Source: Typha latifolia
Taxonomy: Eukaryota > Streptophyta > Magnoliopsida > Poales > Typhaceae
NCBI GenBank assembly: GCA_019914945.1
Contig: CM034112.1
Span: 9,206,501-9,270,500 of the forward strand
Length of the DNA stretch: 64,000 bases
Reading direction: 5' to 3'
The position numbers and the translations under genes were made by a program. The notes under the pieces are model-generated. The model did not search any database. It was not told the DNA's origin and saw only the letters and a list, made by a program, of their open reading frames with translations. Shown piece by piece: positions 37,301 to 50,100 of this stretch. The stretch's first letter is position 1. Each line of letters starts with the position of its first letter.

Positions 37301-37814
37301 TTAAACCCAATAAGCCTAACTCACTTGTCAAATAGGAGCTCCAACCCATCGGGTGATTAAAAGTGAACATTGATGGGTATTTTAGAAGTATCCATGAGTT
37401 CGTCAATATTAAGTTTGTGGCCTGGTGCCCTAATGGCTCCCCACGAGATGTAGAAAATTTTAATCCCCTCTTGAAGCTAAAGCTTGGCGTTGCTAGAGGC
37501 ATTACATTATGTAAACACATCTCACAAAAGATCTGAATTGAGACCGATTGCATACTATTAGCAAATATGTTGAATCAGGTCTATGACCCTAGCTGGGCTA
37601 CCAAAAGAATAATTGATGATATTTTTTTACTTTTACAATATTTTTCACGATGTAAATTCTCCCATGTGTCTTGTGTAGTCAATAAGGCTTCCGATTGGTT
37701 GCCAAACATGGGACGCCTCTCAAATTTTGGGTGCACTTGGGAGGCTCTTTTTCTTACACCTTTGTTGTAGCTTTTGGCCACCGATGCTAGCGGCGCTTTT
37801 TACAATAATGGCTA
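34390..37814 (+). mobile_element. L1-like LINE, 5' truncated and dead (main part)
   Basis: Conceptual reading on the plus strand gives L1 RT blocks: ILIPKRANSASVVNYKPISL, LCNVVYMILAKLLANC, FVVGRHIHGNIVIA, LEKAYERINWEAI, GIRQGDPLFP and YVNDLLVL (the YADD-type site decayed to YVND). The later region has the IRPHKYGGLAIRD block, then an RNase H end (IETDCILLANML, SHVSCVVNKASDWL). Internal stops such as PE-stop-INFVV show it is inactive. Two solo LTRs interrupt it, at 35331-36206 and from 37815 on. The last piece, GGCTATCTTC and onward, continues at 40645-40690. Endonuclease and ORF1 are missing. Confidence 0.9.
35331..36206. mobile_element. Solo LTR, 876 bp, inside the LINE
   Basis: Ends TGATAC and GTATCA, flanked by a perfect 5-bp duplication TAATG (35326-35330 and 36207-36211). 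Removing it joins LINE coding sequence on both sides. No internal retroelement domain is present, so it is the product of LTR-LTR recombination. It carries GCGTTCGAACGC-type palindromes at about 35942 and 36003. Confidence 0.92.
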
Positions 37815-38182
37815 TGTAACCACCCAAACCAAAAAAAAAAATTTGGGCACGACATGTGTGGCCGGCCTCATGCCCATGCAAGCTGCTCATGCAGCTTGCG
37901 TGGTGGGGGCGCCATGCGCCCACTGTCGCTGTCGCAGCCAACGGGCTGTGGCCAGCTGGCCGCGGCGGGCCCCGGCGCCACCGCAACCCCTCCTCCACCG
38001 CCTTCCCTATCTCTCTTTAAATCTCTCTCTATCTCTATCTCTCTCTTAGTCACTCTCTCACTCTACTCTCTCTATACTCTCTCTCGCACTCTTTCCTCTC
38101 CTCGTTGCCAACGTCGGCCCGCCGCCACCTTCCCGAAACCACTGCCGCCGGTGAGATCCCTCATTCCCTAGCTCTTTCCTTT

Positions 38183-38241
<59 letters not shown>

Positions 38242-40644
38242 CCGAGCTCGGGCTCGTCGGAGCTGAGCCGCCGGCGAGAGGCCGGCTGCTAGCTGGCCAG
38301 CAGCGGTCGGTGCCCTCCCCACCGGCCCGGGTCCGCAACCTCCTCCATCACCTTCTCTCTTTCTTCTCTTCCTCTTCTCCTCCTCTTCTTCTTCTTGTTT
38401 CTTTCTCTTTCTTTCTTTCTTTCTTTCTTTTTCTCCTTCTTCCTCAGCTCCTTCTCCTTCTTTCTGCACAGTGCTGGGCTCGGCCCAGCACTGATGGCAT
38501 ATTTAATTAATTACTTTATTTATGTTATTTATTTATGTATTTTTCTTCCTAATTAATGCAAATAGAGTATCTAGATATTAACTATTTTAATAATATTATA
38601 TATTCTCCAATATAATTTTATTAATGATAATTTTTATAATTAATGATTAATTAGGTATAAATATAGGTAACACTTTTATTTATTTATTTATTATTTTATA
38701 GAGTAAAGACTGCATTGTCCCTAATTAATTAAGATAGTGTATGAATTATAAAATTAATTATAATTAGACCTTGTCTATACTTATAGTTATTTTATTTTAT
38801 TTTATAATTATATATTTAAAAATACTCTCATAAAAAGGGAAAGAGACCTCTTCTCCTTATGTTATAACTAACATTTCATGATAATAATATAATTATAGTA
38901 TTTGAAGCGTATCTATAATATAGACCTAATTATGTAATAAAAAAATAAAGACAAGTGATACTAAACCTAATAAACATTTATATTCTAATTGAATTAATTC
39001 TAATTAGATGAAGGGCTAACATCATACTACTTATGTATTTTCAGATCTCGAACCCCTTATTTGAGACCTCGTGGACCTTGCTAGCGATGAGTGTCACTCG
39101 CTTGATTGACGGATGTGAGGGATACGTGGTTTGCGTCTTCTTATCAAGTGTGAGTAGTCTTATTCCCTAGACGTATTTCTCAAATTATGTTATATTATAT
39201 ATTATGTATATGCATGTTTTGGCCTGCAACATGATTATATGATTTTATCTAGAGATGATTACAGTTGAGAATATTTTTATCATGCATAGAATTCGGTGAT
39301 CTTAGATATGAGTATGATGATGATAAATAAATATTATTAGAGATGATTATACTATTATGACTTTGTGTCGGAGTGATTCTAGTATGAGTGTGCATGTGAT
39401 AGACTAGCAGGAGTATGCATGTGTTAGATACACAGTTGGAGACTACATTGCATCATTTTCTCTTGATTCTTATTCCACCTAAATTTCTTTTATGCATTGA
39501 CTTATTATCATATTAGATATATGCATATGGTCTGTCATTTAGAGGAAAACATGAAATGTAATTGATTGAATAGTTGATAGAAAGTGTGAGGATACCCGAA
39601 TGGGCGCAAGGGTTAGGGCGTGCCTAGAGATGATTGATCACTTGACATAGTCGCAATCCTGTTGGCCTTACATCTGAGGTTGTTAGTCTGTGTGCGTAGC
39701 AGACATTCGGACACATGTCGTTCGCTAAGACATATGTGGCGAGTTATCCTCACGAGGTTTTCTATCAATTATGTGGGTACCTGGTCTGGATGGATGTTGA
39801 TACCCTAGCCGGTGGCGGGGTATGGTTATATTCGAGATACTCTTGCGGGTGACGAAGTATGCTTTGAGCCTTCGGACATAATGTTGAGACCGAGTACTGG
39901 GTGTGGACTGTGCACAGTGGTCTAGTATGATGATGACATTAGTGACTGAGATGTAAAAAAATGCATGTGATTTCATTATCATCTTTCATTTATATATTAT
40001 TGATGCTATTGCTGATTCATATTATTCAGTACATAATTTACTCTCTGTTTGACATCACTGATTTGGGGTAATGTCTATTCACTGAGCTTTTTGCTTATGA
40101 CTCTCTTTATTTATTTCTTTTTAACCCCCACAGATATTATGGTACGTGATACCGCCTTAAGATATCCTAATAAGATATTTTAGAGCAAAGATAAGGTAAA
40201 CTATAGATGCGAGACGGTATAGATGATAGTTTATATAGAAATTGAGTTGTACCAGTATTTAATATTTTTATACTCTTTTGTATTAGACGATGATTTGTAT
40301 GATAAATGTTGAATCATGACGTACTCTTGTATTAGTTATTTTAATTGTATCTTGATGGTTTGTTGTGGCCTGTGTGGGTCCTGCCTGATTATGTAGTGGT
40401 TTAATGTATATTATTGTGGACTGGGATATTCATATGTTAACAGATTTATTTGGTTAATAGTATAATTTATCTGGTGATGAATTATGTAATCATGGATATG
40501 TTAGCATATTTTATTTGATGATGTCATGATTATATGTGCACAAAAGAGTATTTGTACGTGACAGACTCCGCTCGACTTATCGCGTATGCCGTGCCGTGTG
40601 GGTACGTGGGCGTGCACGTGCTCGTGTCGGGCGGGAGCGTTACA
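37815..40644. mobile_element. Large solo LTR, 2.83 kb, in the LINE 3' end
   Basis: Starts TGTAACCACCC and ends GAGCGTTACA, flanked by a perfect 5-bp duplication GGCTA (37810-37814 and 40645-40649). It contains CT microsatellites (38189-38239), pyrimidine-rich tracts and AT-rich DNA, but no RT, integrase or gag. Size and TGTAAC/GTTACA ends resemble LTRs of large plant gypsy families such as Tekay/Del; this family call is inference. Confidence 0.85.
38189..38239. repeat. (CT)n microsatellite within the solo LTR
   Basis: About 25 CT units, followed by more pyrimidine-rich sequence to 38460. Confidence 0.95.
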
Positions 40645-40690
40645 GGCTATCTTCAATATATTTCCCTTGTTTTTTTGACAAAAAAGTTGC
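40645..40690 (+). mobile_element. LINE 3' end fragment beyond the solo LTR
   Basis: Starts with the second copy of the GGCTA duplication, so it must have been joined to the sequence ending at 37814 before the LTR inserted. It runs to the short A-run at about 40678-40685, which may be what is left of the LINE tail. Confidence 0.55.
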
Positions 40691-40699
40691 ATGAGCAAA

Positions 40700-41125
40700 G
40701 AAAGGAGGAAAAGATGCTAATGTTCTAAAACTCCCCTATCACCGTCTGTCTAAATAAAGCGAACAGATCGGACGGCCCAGATCTTGTCTACTTCCTTGCA
40801 GTTTAATTCTATAGTCACCTAATTTCTCTCGACTCACTCATTAGGTCGCGCCACGTGTCATAGTTCTCCACGCTCTCGTTCTTCATTGGCGGGTTCTTCC
40901 GTCATTGGACTAAGCCCATTGTTGGAATATTTTTTTTTTGAAACCATCTCTTCTATTCACACTTCCCATTTCCTCTTCAGATTTCCACGCGGATCGCGAA
41001 CAAACCCTAGCAATTCTCGTCCTCTCCCTCCATTTCCTCCATTTCCGAGCTCAGATCCGGCCGTTCTCCTTCCTCCTGACGCGATCTAGTGTTTCGCGGG
41101 AGCTCTCGTTCCTCGCTTTTAAGCG
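40700..41125 (+). promoter_or_regulatory. CALS10 promoter and 5' leader region
   Basis: About 420 bp between the transposon cluster and the CALS10 start codon. CCACGTGTCA (G-box/ABRE core CACGTG) lies at about 40852-40861. From about 40960 to 41125 the sequence is C/T-rich and typical of a plant 5' leader. No clear TATA box was found. Confidence 0.45.
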
Positions 41126-44100
41126 ATGTCGAGGAATAGTAGGGTTCACAGGAACTGGGAGCGCCTCCTGCGGGCGACGCTTCAGCGGGAGCAGCTCCGG
41201 AATGCTGGTGGCGGAGGCCGCGCTGGCGGACGGCTCGCTGGATCCGGTCTCGCCGGTGCCGTCCCGCAGTCGCTAGCCAAGACTACCAACATCGACCAGA
41301 TCCTGCAGGCGGCTGATGACATCGAGGACGAGGACCCCAATGTCGCCAGGATCCGTGAGTTACTTCTCTCCCTATGCTTTCTAAGAGTTGGATGAATTAG
41401 TAAAGTAGTAAACTTTTACGGGGGAAAAGTATTCTTCTGAGTAAGTTTAGGTTTTCGCCGCTGAAAATATATAATTTTCTATGAAATTATCTGTTTTGCT
41501 TGCTACAGAATTGAAAATATATGTCAAAACGTGGTACGGCCACCAGTCACTGAGTGTGTCAAAGAAGGATTATTTGAAACTAATTTTATTGAATACTGAT
41601 TATCTGTTTAGTCTTGTTCCCTCTCTATAGTTTTAAGACACTTGAACAATAATTATTTTGCTTAGCATGGCAATACATGATCTCAGATAGCATTTGCAGC
41701 TGCTAGAATATATAAAGTATTTGGGTGGATCTAAAATTGTTGTAGCGGTTGCAGTGATGAGCATTTCTATGATAATGGTATAACAATGCTTAGGTTAAGT
41801 TAGATTTAGAGTATACTTGATTGAACTTTTATGATTAATGAATTAAGGATTGGGAGGATAGGCTGGGCATCTCCTAAAATGCACATATGGGTGCCACTGT
41901 GCAAGTATATACTGGTTAGCATGCTACCATCGTTGTGGTCTATTGATATGATAAAATTTGCTGTTTTTCCTTACCAATTATGTATAATTTTGTCACTGAA
42001 AGGAAGTTGCACGCTAAAGTTATCGTGTTTATACAGTTCAGTTAGGCAAAAAGGATGAGTCATTAGGTTGAGTAAATGGAACTCATGAATGATGAATGTG
42101 ATGAGTGATGTTCATATTTGGTGAAGTTACTCACTTTCTTATGGAACTAGTACATGATCTGGAGAGATATAATGAGACGATGAATGCTATATTTTTCATA
42201 AACTGTGCTTTCAATTGGTAAGAATCCTACCATGTGACACTGTCAAATGCACCAGGAAATGGATCCCATTGGAATCGTAGGAGGTTGGTTTGATGTTATA
42301 TGACTTTAACAACATAGCTGTGATGTCTTGATACATGTTGCCGATGAATTTCTACCTTTGATGATAGTTGTGCGCCAAAGTCATAGGCATTTTGGAGACA
42401 TGGATGACTTTCTTTGTCACTGACCTTTTTCTTTTCCTCTTTATCCATTTCCTTTCTCTCTCTTAGTAAATAGGGAAAATTTTTTCATAGTACTGATGCT
42501 TCAGAAAAAATTTAAATATGCAGTACTAGACGAGCAGCTAGTCAGAATTAAACCTAGCATGCTTTAATTGATGTTGGATAGGAATGCTCTAGGATCTGGA
42601 TGATCTGATTCCAATCTGAATAAGATGGACATAGATTTAGGCCCGATGGTTTTGTCATCTCTAAGAATCAATTTTAAATGGATTGCCTATGGAGTTCTGG
42701 CATATTTCAATGTACACACATGTACCTATAATTATAATCAACAGTAAACAATTTTGCATATCAATTCTAATATTATGCTTAGAGTTGATTTGCATTGAAA
42801 GTTTGTTCAATATCCTATTCAAGTATGATCCAACTGGAATCCAAAGTGTTCTGACTATTAATGCATTGAATCATAAAATCTGATAAAAGTCATAAAGCTG
42901 ATTCAAACTCAAAGGTACAGCCTATCCGGCTAAATCCAATTCAATTATACCCCTGATGTTGGATCACATTATGCATATATTGGTCAATTCTGCAATTCTG
43001 CCTACCTTATTCATTTTGATGCTTGTCGCTAGTAATGACCACCATAGACACTGTGGATCCAACTGCATGATAGGCCGGTGAGACCAATGGCATGGTAGTG
43101 GTAGCTCAACTCCACAAATGGTCTCTATGGTTGCTTTTTGAGAACACTTTTACCAAGTGTGAGTAGTTCATGCATTTGGATAGGAGCATTCAAACAATTA
43201 TCTTGTTAGTGTGTATCTATTTCAATGTGTTGATTTTTGGTTGGGACTTGTGTGCATGTGCATGCTCGTGAATGTTTTCCTCCGCAAATGTGTTTGGTGG
43301 TGAATGTGATGGCTGTTAATGGGTAGTGTACCTTTTACCTTTTCTTTTTTGCTTGTTATTTCGCTCTACCTTATGTTTCATTTACGTGCAGTGTGTGAGC
43401 AAGCATATACTATGGCGCAAAATTTGGACCCTAGCAGTGAGGGCAGAGGTGTTTTGCAGTTCAAGACTGGTTTAATGTCTGTGATCAAGGTATGAGATGC
43501 ATCTCATGGTATTTTGTTTATCCATTTATTCGACTCCTCAGGTTTTCCATCCATCTTCTTTTCACAATTGTTGTGTTTTTGATGAAAATATTGATGCACT
43601 GGCTTTGATAATTTGCAGCAAAAGCTTGCTAAGAAAGATGGAGCTGCCATTGATCGTCATCATGACATTGAGCGTTTGTGGAAATTTTATTTAGGATATA
43701 AGAGGCGTCATCGAGTTGATGATATCCAAAAGGAGCAACAAAAATGGAGGGAATCTGGAACCTTTAGTACAAATCTTGGAGAGTATGCATAATTTATTTT
43801 CTAATCTCTATACAACCATTTGCCTTTTATTCTTAGTTTTTCAATGCCAAGCAATAACATATGGTCTTCCTTGAAATAGGACATGGTGTTTGAAAATTGT
43901 ATTTATTGTGGAAATAAAGTAGAGCTGCAAAGTCACACTCTGCTTAGAGACATGATATGCTATATAACCTGAGAAAATAATCTCAAAAGACATGAAGCAA
44001 ATGATAACAAAATTTATCATAACTGAAATAAATTCGAAATTTTAATTCACATATTAATCCAACTAAAATAATAACCAAATAATTTATAAGGTTCAACAAT

Positions 44101-47100
44101 CACTAATCTAACATAATAAAAATTTAAATAACTAAGGCTTATCCGTAGACTCCTATGTAGAAGATTTCAATCTTGAGCTTGGTCTCGAGATTCTAATTTT
44201 AAAATATTTTGATTTGCTCATGAAAAAATAGATGTGTAATGAGCTCGATGCTCAGCAATTTATCCTATTCTATTTATAAATATGTCTAATAACAGAAAAA
44301 TCAGCATGTAATATAATGCACAAGGGATCATAGCTCATATATAACAATTTTCCCAAAATAAATATATTTTGCAGAATTTTTCCATACTATTAAAACCAAA
44401 ATGCATAAATTATAAATATTGCATTAACATGCATATCTGAAAAAATTACTCAAAAAACAGAATTTATATTTGTTGAAATCAATATTTTGGATACTCATCA
44501 AACCGACAAAATGTCATGTTGTCTTTTTAATGAGTATTGTGATCCGTGGCTGTGTTGCATCATTAATCGCCGTCGGGTTAGCACTTGAGACTTTTCTAGT
44601 TAGTCAATCCGTCTGGGGTCACAGTATCTCTATAGTACCATATTGATTTTTATACTAGCCGTTACACACGTTATATTTGAAAAATCTTTTGCTTGGATTT
44701 ATCGCTCAAATTGGCTTTTAAATATCTTTTTTACTAGTGTAATTCATACAGAGTCATTTCAAAATCAAGTCGTGATCATTTGACATCTAGTTTCTTAATT
44801 TTTATCAAAGAATTCATTATGCATAAACTAATGTCTCATTTTGTTTGTGCATAAAGTTTTCTTAGGATAACTTTATGCACATCTTTTAAATGTAAATGAT
44901 GTACATATGTAATTTTACTTATATTTTGTTATTTGGTTGTAAAACGTAATGATTATCTTGAATAAATTTATGCAATAATTTATGTTTGGTTAGTAATTAT
45001 GGATACATATGTTAATTATACCAAGGATTCGAGTTTCGGCCGATCCCGAGTGGGATCGGCCGAAACGGATCAGGATCAGCTATAGCCGATCCCGACCCAG
45101 TTTTGGCCTTTGCGGGCGCGCGCTGCAGAGACGGTGTCTCTGGCGACGGCTCTCTGCTGTCGGCAGAGCGGCTAGAGAGAGAGGAAGAGAGAGAGAGAGA
45201 AAAAGAGGAAGGGAGAGTGAGGGAGAGAAAGGGAGAGAGAGAGAGGGAAAAAGAAAGAGAGTGAGAGAGAGAGGGAAAGATTAAAAAAAAAGAGGGTATG
45301 AGAGAGAGAGAGAGAGAGGGAAAAAGGGAGAGAGAGTAAGGGAGAGGGAAATATTAAAAAAAAAGGGTATGAGAGAGAGGAAAAAAGGAAGAGAGAGTGA
45401 GGGAGAGGGAAAGATTAAAAAAAAAGAGTATGAGAGAGAGGAAAAAAGGAAGAGAGAGTGAGGGAGAGGGAAAGATTAAAAAAAAAGAGTATGAGAGAGA
45501 GGAAAAAAGGAAGAGAGAGTGAGGGAGAGGGAAAGATTAAAAAAAAAGGGTGAGAAAGGGAGAAAGAAAAAGATAGAAAAAAAGAGTGTGGGAGAGAATG
45601 AATAATTTAGACTAACAGTTAGAGGGATAGAAAAGAAGAGAGGGAGAAAAAGAGATTTTTACTTTTTAGGCTTTATATGTGAGTAATTATTATTTCTTAT
45701 TTTCTTATAATTTTTTCTAAATTTTTAGAAATTTCTCAACATTTTTAATAATATTTAGAATTTTATTTAATTAAAATAGTCCGATCCGATACAGGCGGCC
45801 GATATGGCCGATACAACCGATACGTATCGTTTTTTCGGACGGCCGATCCCAATCCCGATACCGATTTTTGGAACCTTGAATTATACTATAAATCTTGCTT
45901 AAAAAATGTGCATAACTTTATCACACCTTCTACCTGTGATAAGATTTTGTGTATAACTTATTACGTGACTTATCTTATATAATATTTGGCTAATATATAT
46001 ATATATATAAATTAGTATTTTATTACTTAAAAAATGTGCATAACTTTATCACATGCTTTACTAGTGATAATATTTTATATATAACTTATTACATTACTTA
46101 AATGTGCATAACTTTATCACACCCTCTACCTGTGATAAGATTTTGTGTATAACTTATTACGTAACTTATTTTAAACTAAAAATCTTGCTTAAAAAACGTG
46201 CATAACTTTATCATACTCTCTACCTGTGATAAGATTTTATGTATAACTTGTTATGTGACTTATCTTATACAATGCTTGACCAATATGGCAATATATATAT
46301 ATGAGTATTTTATTGCAAAATGTATTTAAGAGAGTTCTAATTCATGAATAAATATCCTTATTTACGAACCAAACGCCACCTAAATAATGCGTAGATGTTA
46401 GTGTCTTTTGCAATAAATTCTGATTTTTGAAACTTTTAATAACCAAGGTTCCCGGTTAGGGGTGAAAACGGGCCGAATCTATCCGACTCGACTCGGATTG
46501 GATTCGGATAAAATTTTTTTATTCGATTCGAATACGGATAGAATTTTTGAAAAAAATTCGGATACGGATTCGGATACGGGTCGGATATATTTTTTAGATT
46601 TGAATACAGATATCGGATATCTGTTTACCTGTATATTTTTTTGAATGATTTACAGTTTTTAGTTTACTTATTTAAATAGTAAATATTAATATTGTTACTA
46701 ATAATATATTATATATTATTTCTAGAGATTAATTTCTCTAATTTTACATATTTGACATACAAAAAATTTATTTGTTGTAAAATTCTTAATATTTTTGTGT
46801 TAATTATATATAAATAAAATATTATAATTCTTTTAAATTTAATCAATATTTATTTAAGATTCGATCCTCTATCTAAAAATTATCCATATCCGTTCAGTTA
46901 GAATATAGTTTTAAATTTTGCTATCCGTCCAATGTCCGTATCCGAATTCATATCCGGATTAAAAATATGGATCCGGATATGGGTTGAGCATTATCCGATC
47001 CGTTTTCACCGCTATTCTTGATGCAATTTTCTATTTTAATCGTTCTTTCTTCTCTAACCTTTTTCTTAACCTAGACCTTAGGTTGTTGCTTCCATAGTAT

Positions 47101-50100
47101 CGAGTGTACTATAGGGGCAATCCCTGTTTTCCCCCTCTTTCTCATTCCTTCTTCTTCTTCTTCTTCTTCTTTCTTCATGGTCATGCTCTTTGCTGCCGAC
47201 GTTGAAGTTTGTCGCTGCTGTCGCTCTCTCTCACTCTGTCCCTAATGTTTAGGGTTTGTCTTCTCTCTCTTTTTTTTTCTCTACCCTAGTTTGTGTGTGT
47301 ATATATATTTCCTCACATATATATATATATTTATATATATGAAAAAATAAAACCTAAAGAGATATGATTTAGTGTTCTTTTCTAGTTACTAATAGGATTC
47401 GATATTAAAGGGGTTAAGGAGAAGTGCTTTATTATCCTTATCATTATTTTATATTTTTAAATTTATTTATTTATTGGTTATTACAAGCAAATTTGGGTTT
47501 TCTTCTATTCTTCTCTGGTTGGAGTTTTTGCTGAATTTTAGCATTCTTTTGTCAGCACAAGAACAACACAAAAATGTCGCGTTAAATACTGTTGATAATC
47601 TTCAATCATATTGATGATGATGGCTTCATTTTGCCAGCACAAGAATAACATTAAAATTAATTAATGATGAGCGATGAAAATAGAAAAAAGAATTTAAATA
47701 AATGGTCTTTATGTTGGCATGGGTCGGCATGGCAAGTGTTGGTTGGCACAGGACATGCCGATCGGCACAGCCATTGTTTTATAACTTCATAATTCTAAGT
47801 GCACCACAAGCTCTATGTTGATAACAAGCTGACTATTCTTGTTCTTGCATTGTGCTTGCTTTTGTTTAGATTATTTTTAACAGTCTGTTTTACTTTTCAA
47901 CTCAGGATGGAAACAAGGGCACAAGAAATGAAGAAGGTTTATGCTACTTTAAGGGCCTTACTTGATGTACTCGAAGTTCTTGTTCATGATTCTGCTGATG
48001 GACTTGGTGGACTAGTTATGGAGGAGGTATTTTTTATATTTACTTCTTGATAACAAGCTTTCTGGTTTTCTGAGGTTCACGCTGTATATTTTTCCATTCT
48101 GTTGGGCATTTATAAACCCAACTCTACCTTACAGTGGTTCTTACTTGAAGTTGTAGAATTCCTTAAGCTTCCTCCTAGATCTCATGCTCCTTCCATCATT
48201 TTTTCCTGGAATGATGGATGGGTTGCCACTTCTGTTTTGTTAGCTTTTATACAGGATTTGTCTCATTTGCAGCATTGTTGTTCAGTATTGAGTTTGCATT
48301 GCAACACGCCAACACCTTTTCAGTTGCGTTTCTTGATTCGTTTCAGGTAAGGAAAATAAAGAAATCTGATGCAACATTAAGAGGAGAACTTACTCCTTAC
48401 AACATTGTACCTCTTGATGCACCGTCTCTAACCAATGCTGTTGGTTTCTTACCAGAAGTAAGTGCCCTTGTTTAATCTTGTTATTTAAGGTAGTATTTTC
48501 TTGCCTATTAGCATTATTTGTAGAAGTTAGTTGTGATATGCTGACTGCTTACACAGGTTTTACTTAAAGTACAATTTTTTCTACAAGTATACTGAACTGT
48601 AAATATTGTAATCCAATCAATACAAGGTGCAATCTTGATAAGTTGCTCCTGATTGCTATTGATGAAACATTTAATTGAATGTTAATAAGATATGTTCAAG
48701 GCAAGGTTCCAAAAATCGGTATCGGGATCGGGATCGGGATCGGGATCGGCCGTCCAGAAAAACGATACGTATCGGTCGTATCGGCCGCCTGTATCGGATC
48801 GGACTATTTTAATTAAATAAAATTCTAAATATTATTAAAAATATTGAGAAATTTCTAAAAATTTAGAAAAATTATAAGAAAATAAGAAATAATAATTACT
48901 TATATATAAAGCCTATAAAATAAAAATCTCTCTTTCTCCCTCTCTTCTTTCCTATTCCTCTAACTGTTAGTTTAAAATATTCATTCTCTCCCATACTTTT
49001 TTTTCCTATCTTTCTCTCTCTCTCTTTCTCACTCTTTTTTTTTTTAATCTTTCCCTCTCCCTCACTCTCTCTTCATTTTTTTCTCTCTCTCTCACCCTAT
49101 CTTTTTTTAATCTCTCTCTCTCTCTCTCTCTGCTGCAGCCGCCTGCAGCAGGCAGCTGTCTGCTGCAGGCACCTGCAGCAGGCAGCTGTCTGCTGCAGGC
49201 ACCCAGCAGGCCGAAACCAGCCGATCCCGATCCGTTTCGGCCGATCCCACTCGGGATCGGCCGAAACTAGAATCCTTGGTTCAGGGTCTACATTTAAGTA
49301 ATTTCTGCTCATGCCTTTAGTGGACATTAGGAGCTTGTTGGCCATTATCGTGAATCCTAACATTTACTTTATAACGATTGGAGAAACCCTTTGGTATTTT
49401 CTCATTAAGAATAGGAGTATATACATGTACATGTCTCAGGTACAATATAAGAGTATAATAATATATACATCAAAACCCCTGGCTTCAAACTCACGGTGGA
49501 TCAAGCAAAGGAGTTTGCCTATTAGATTTTCAAAATGTGGAGTGAGATGCGACTTAGTCAAGAAATCAGTTATCTACTCCATTGTTGACATAGGAGAGAG
49601 ACTGATGTCAAACAAAATGGTAGTCCACTTCAATTTATCTTGTTTACTCATTGAATATATGACTGTTTGCAATCTATATATCAATTCTGTTATTACAATA
49701 AAGACCAGTGGCCAAAAGAATAGACATGCCAATGTCTCCCAATAAATGATGGAAATGAAGGACATGGCTTTATATTTTTCTTTAGTACTAGAGAGAGAGA
49801 ATATCTTGCTTCTTGCTTCGCCAAAATATAGCAGAGTCACTAAGGAACACACAAAATCCAGTGATAGAAAGATTAGTGGTAGGATCACCTGCCTAATCTA
49901 GATCAGAATAAGCACGGAACACGAGAGGTATGAGCAAACATCAAAAGATAGTGAGTAATAATCCCCTACATGGCTACACATATCTGCGAATTCAAAGTAG
50001 TGCTGCATATTGAATAGATCGAGGGGCTGCCACAAACTAACTATGCTTACAGTATGAGAAATATCTGGTCTGGTGATACATAAGGGTTTCCTTCTTCTTG

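Noticed and set aside
38161..38510. Lys/Glu-rich and Ser/Leu-rich ORFs of about 100 codons
   Set aside because: They arise from pyrimidine-rich low-complexity sequence inside the solo LTR.
45290..45560. Regularly spaced repeat that might look like a CRISPR array
   Set aside because: The units are contiguous tandem copies without unique spacers, inside a MITE in plant nuclear DNA.
47040..47790. Possible further MITE with GGCA/TGCC motifs, similar to short stretches at 52140-52210 and 60690-60760
   Set aside because: The shared motifs are short and no borders could be set; similarity may be due to composition alone.
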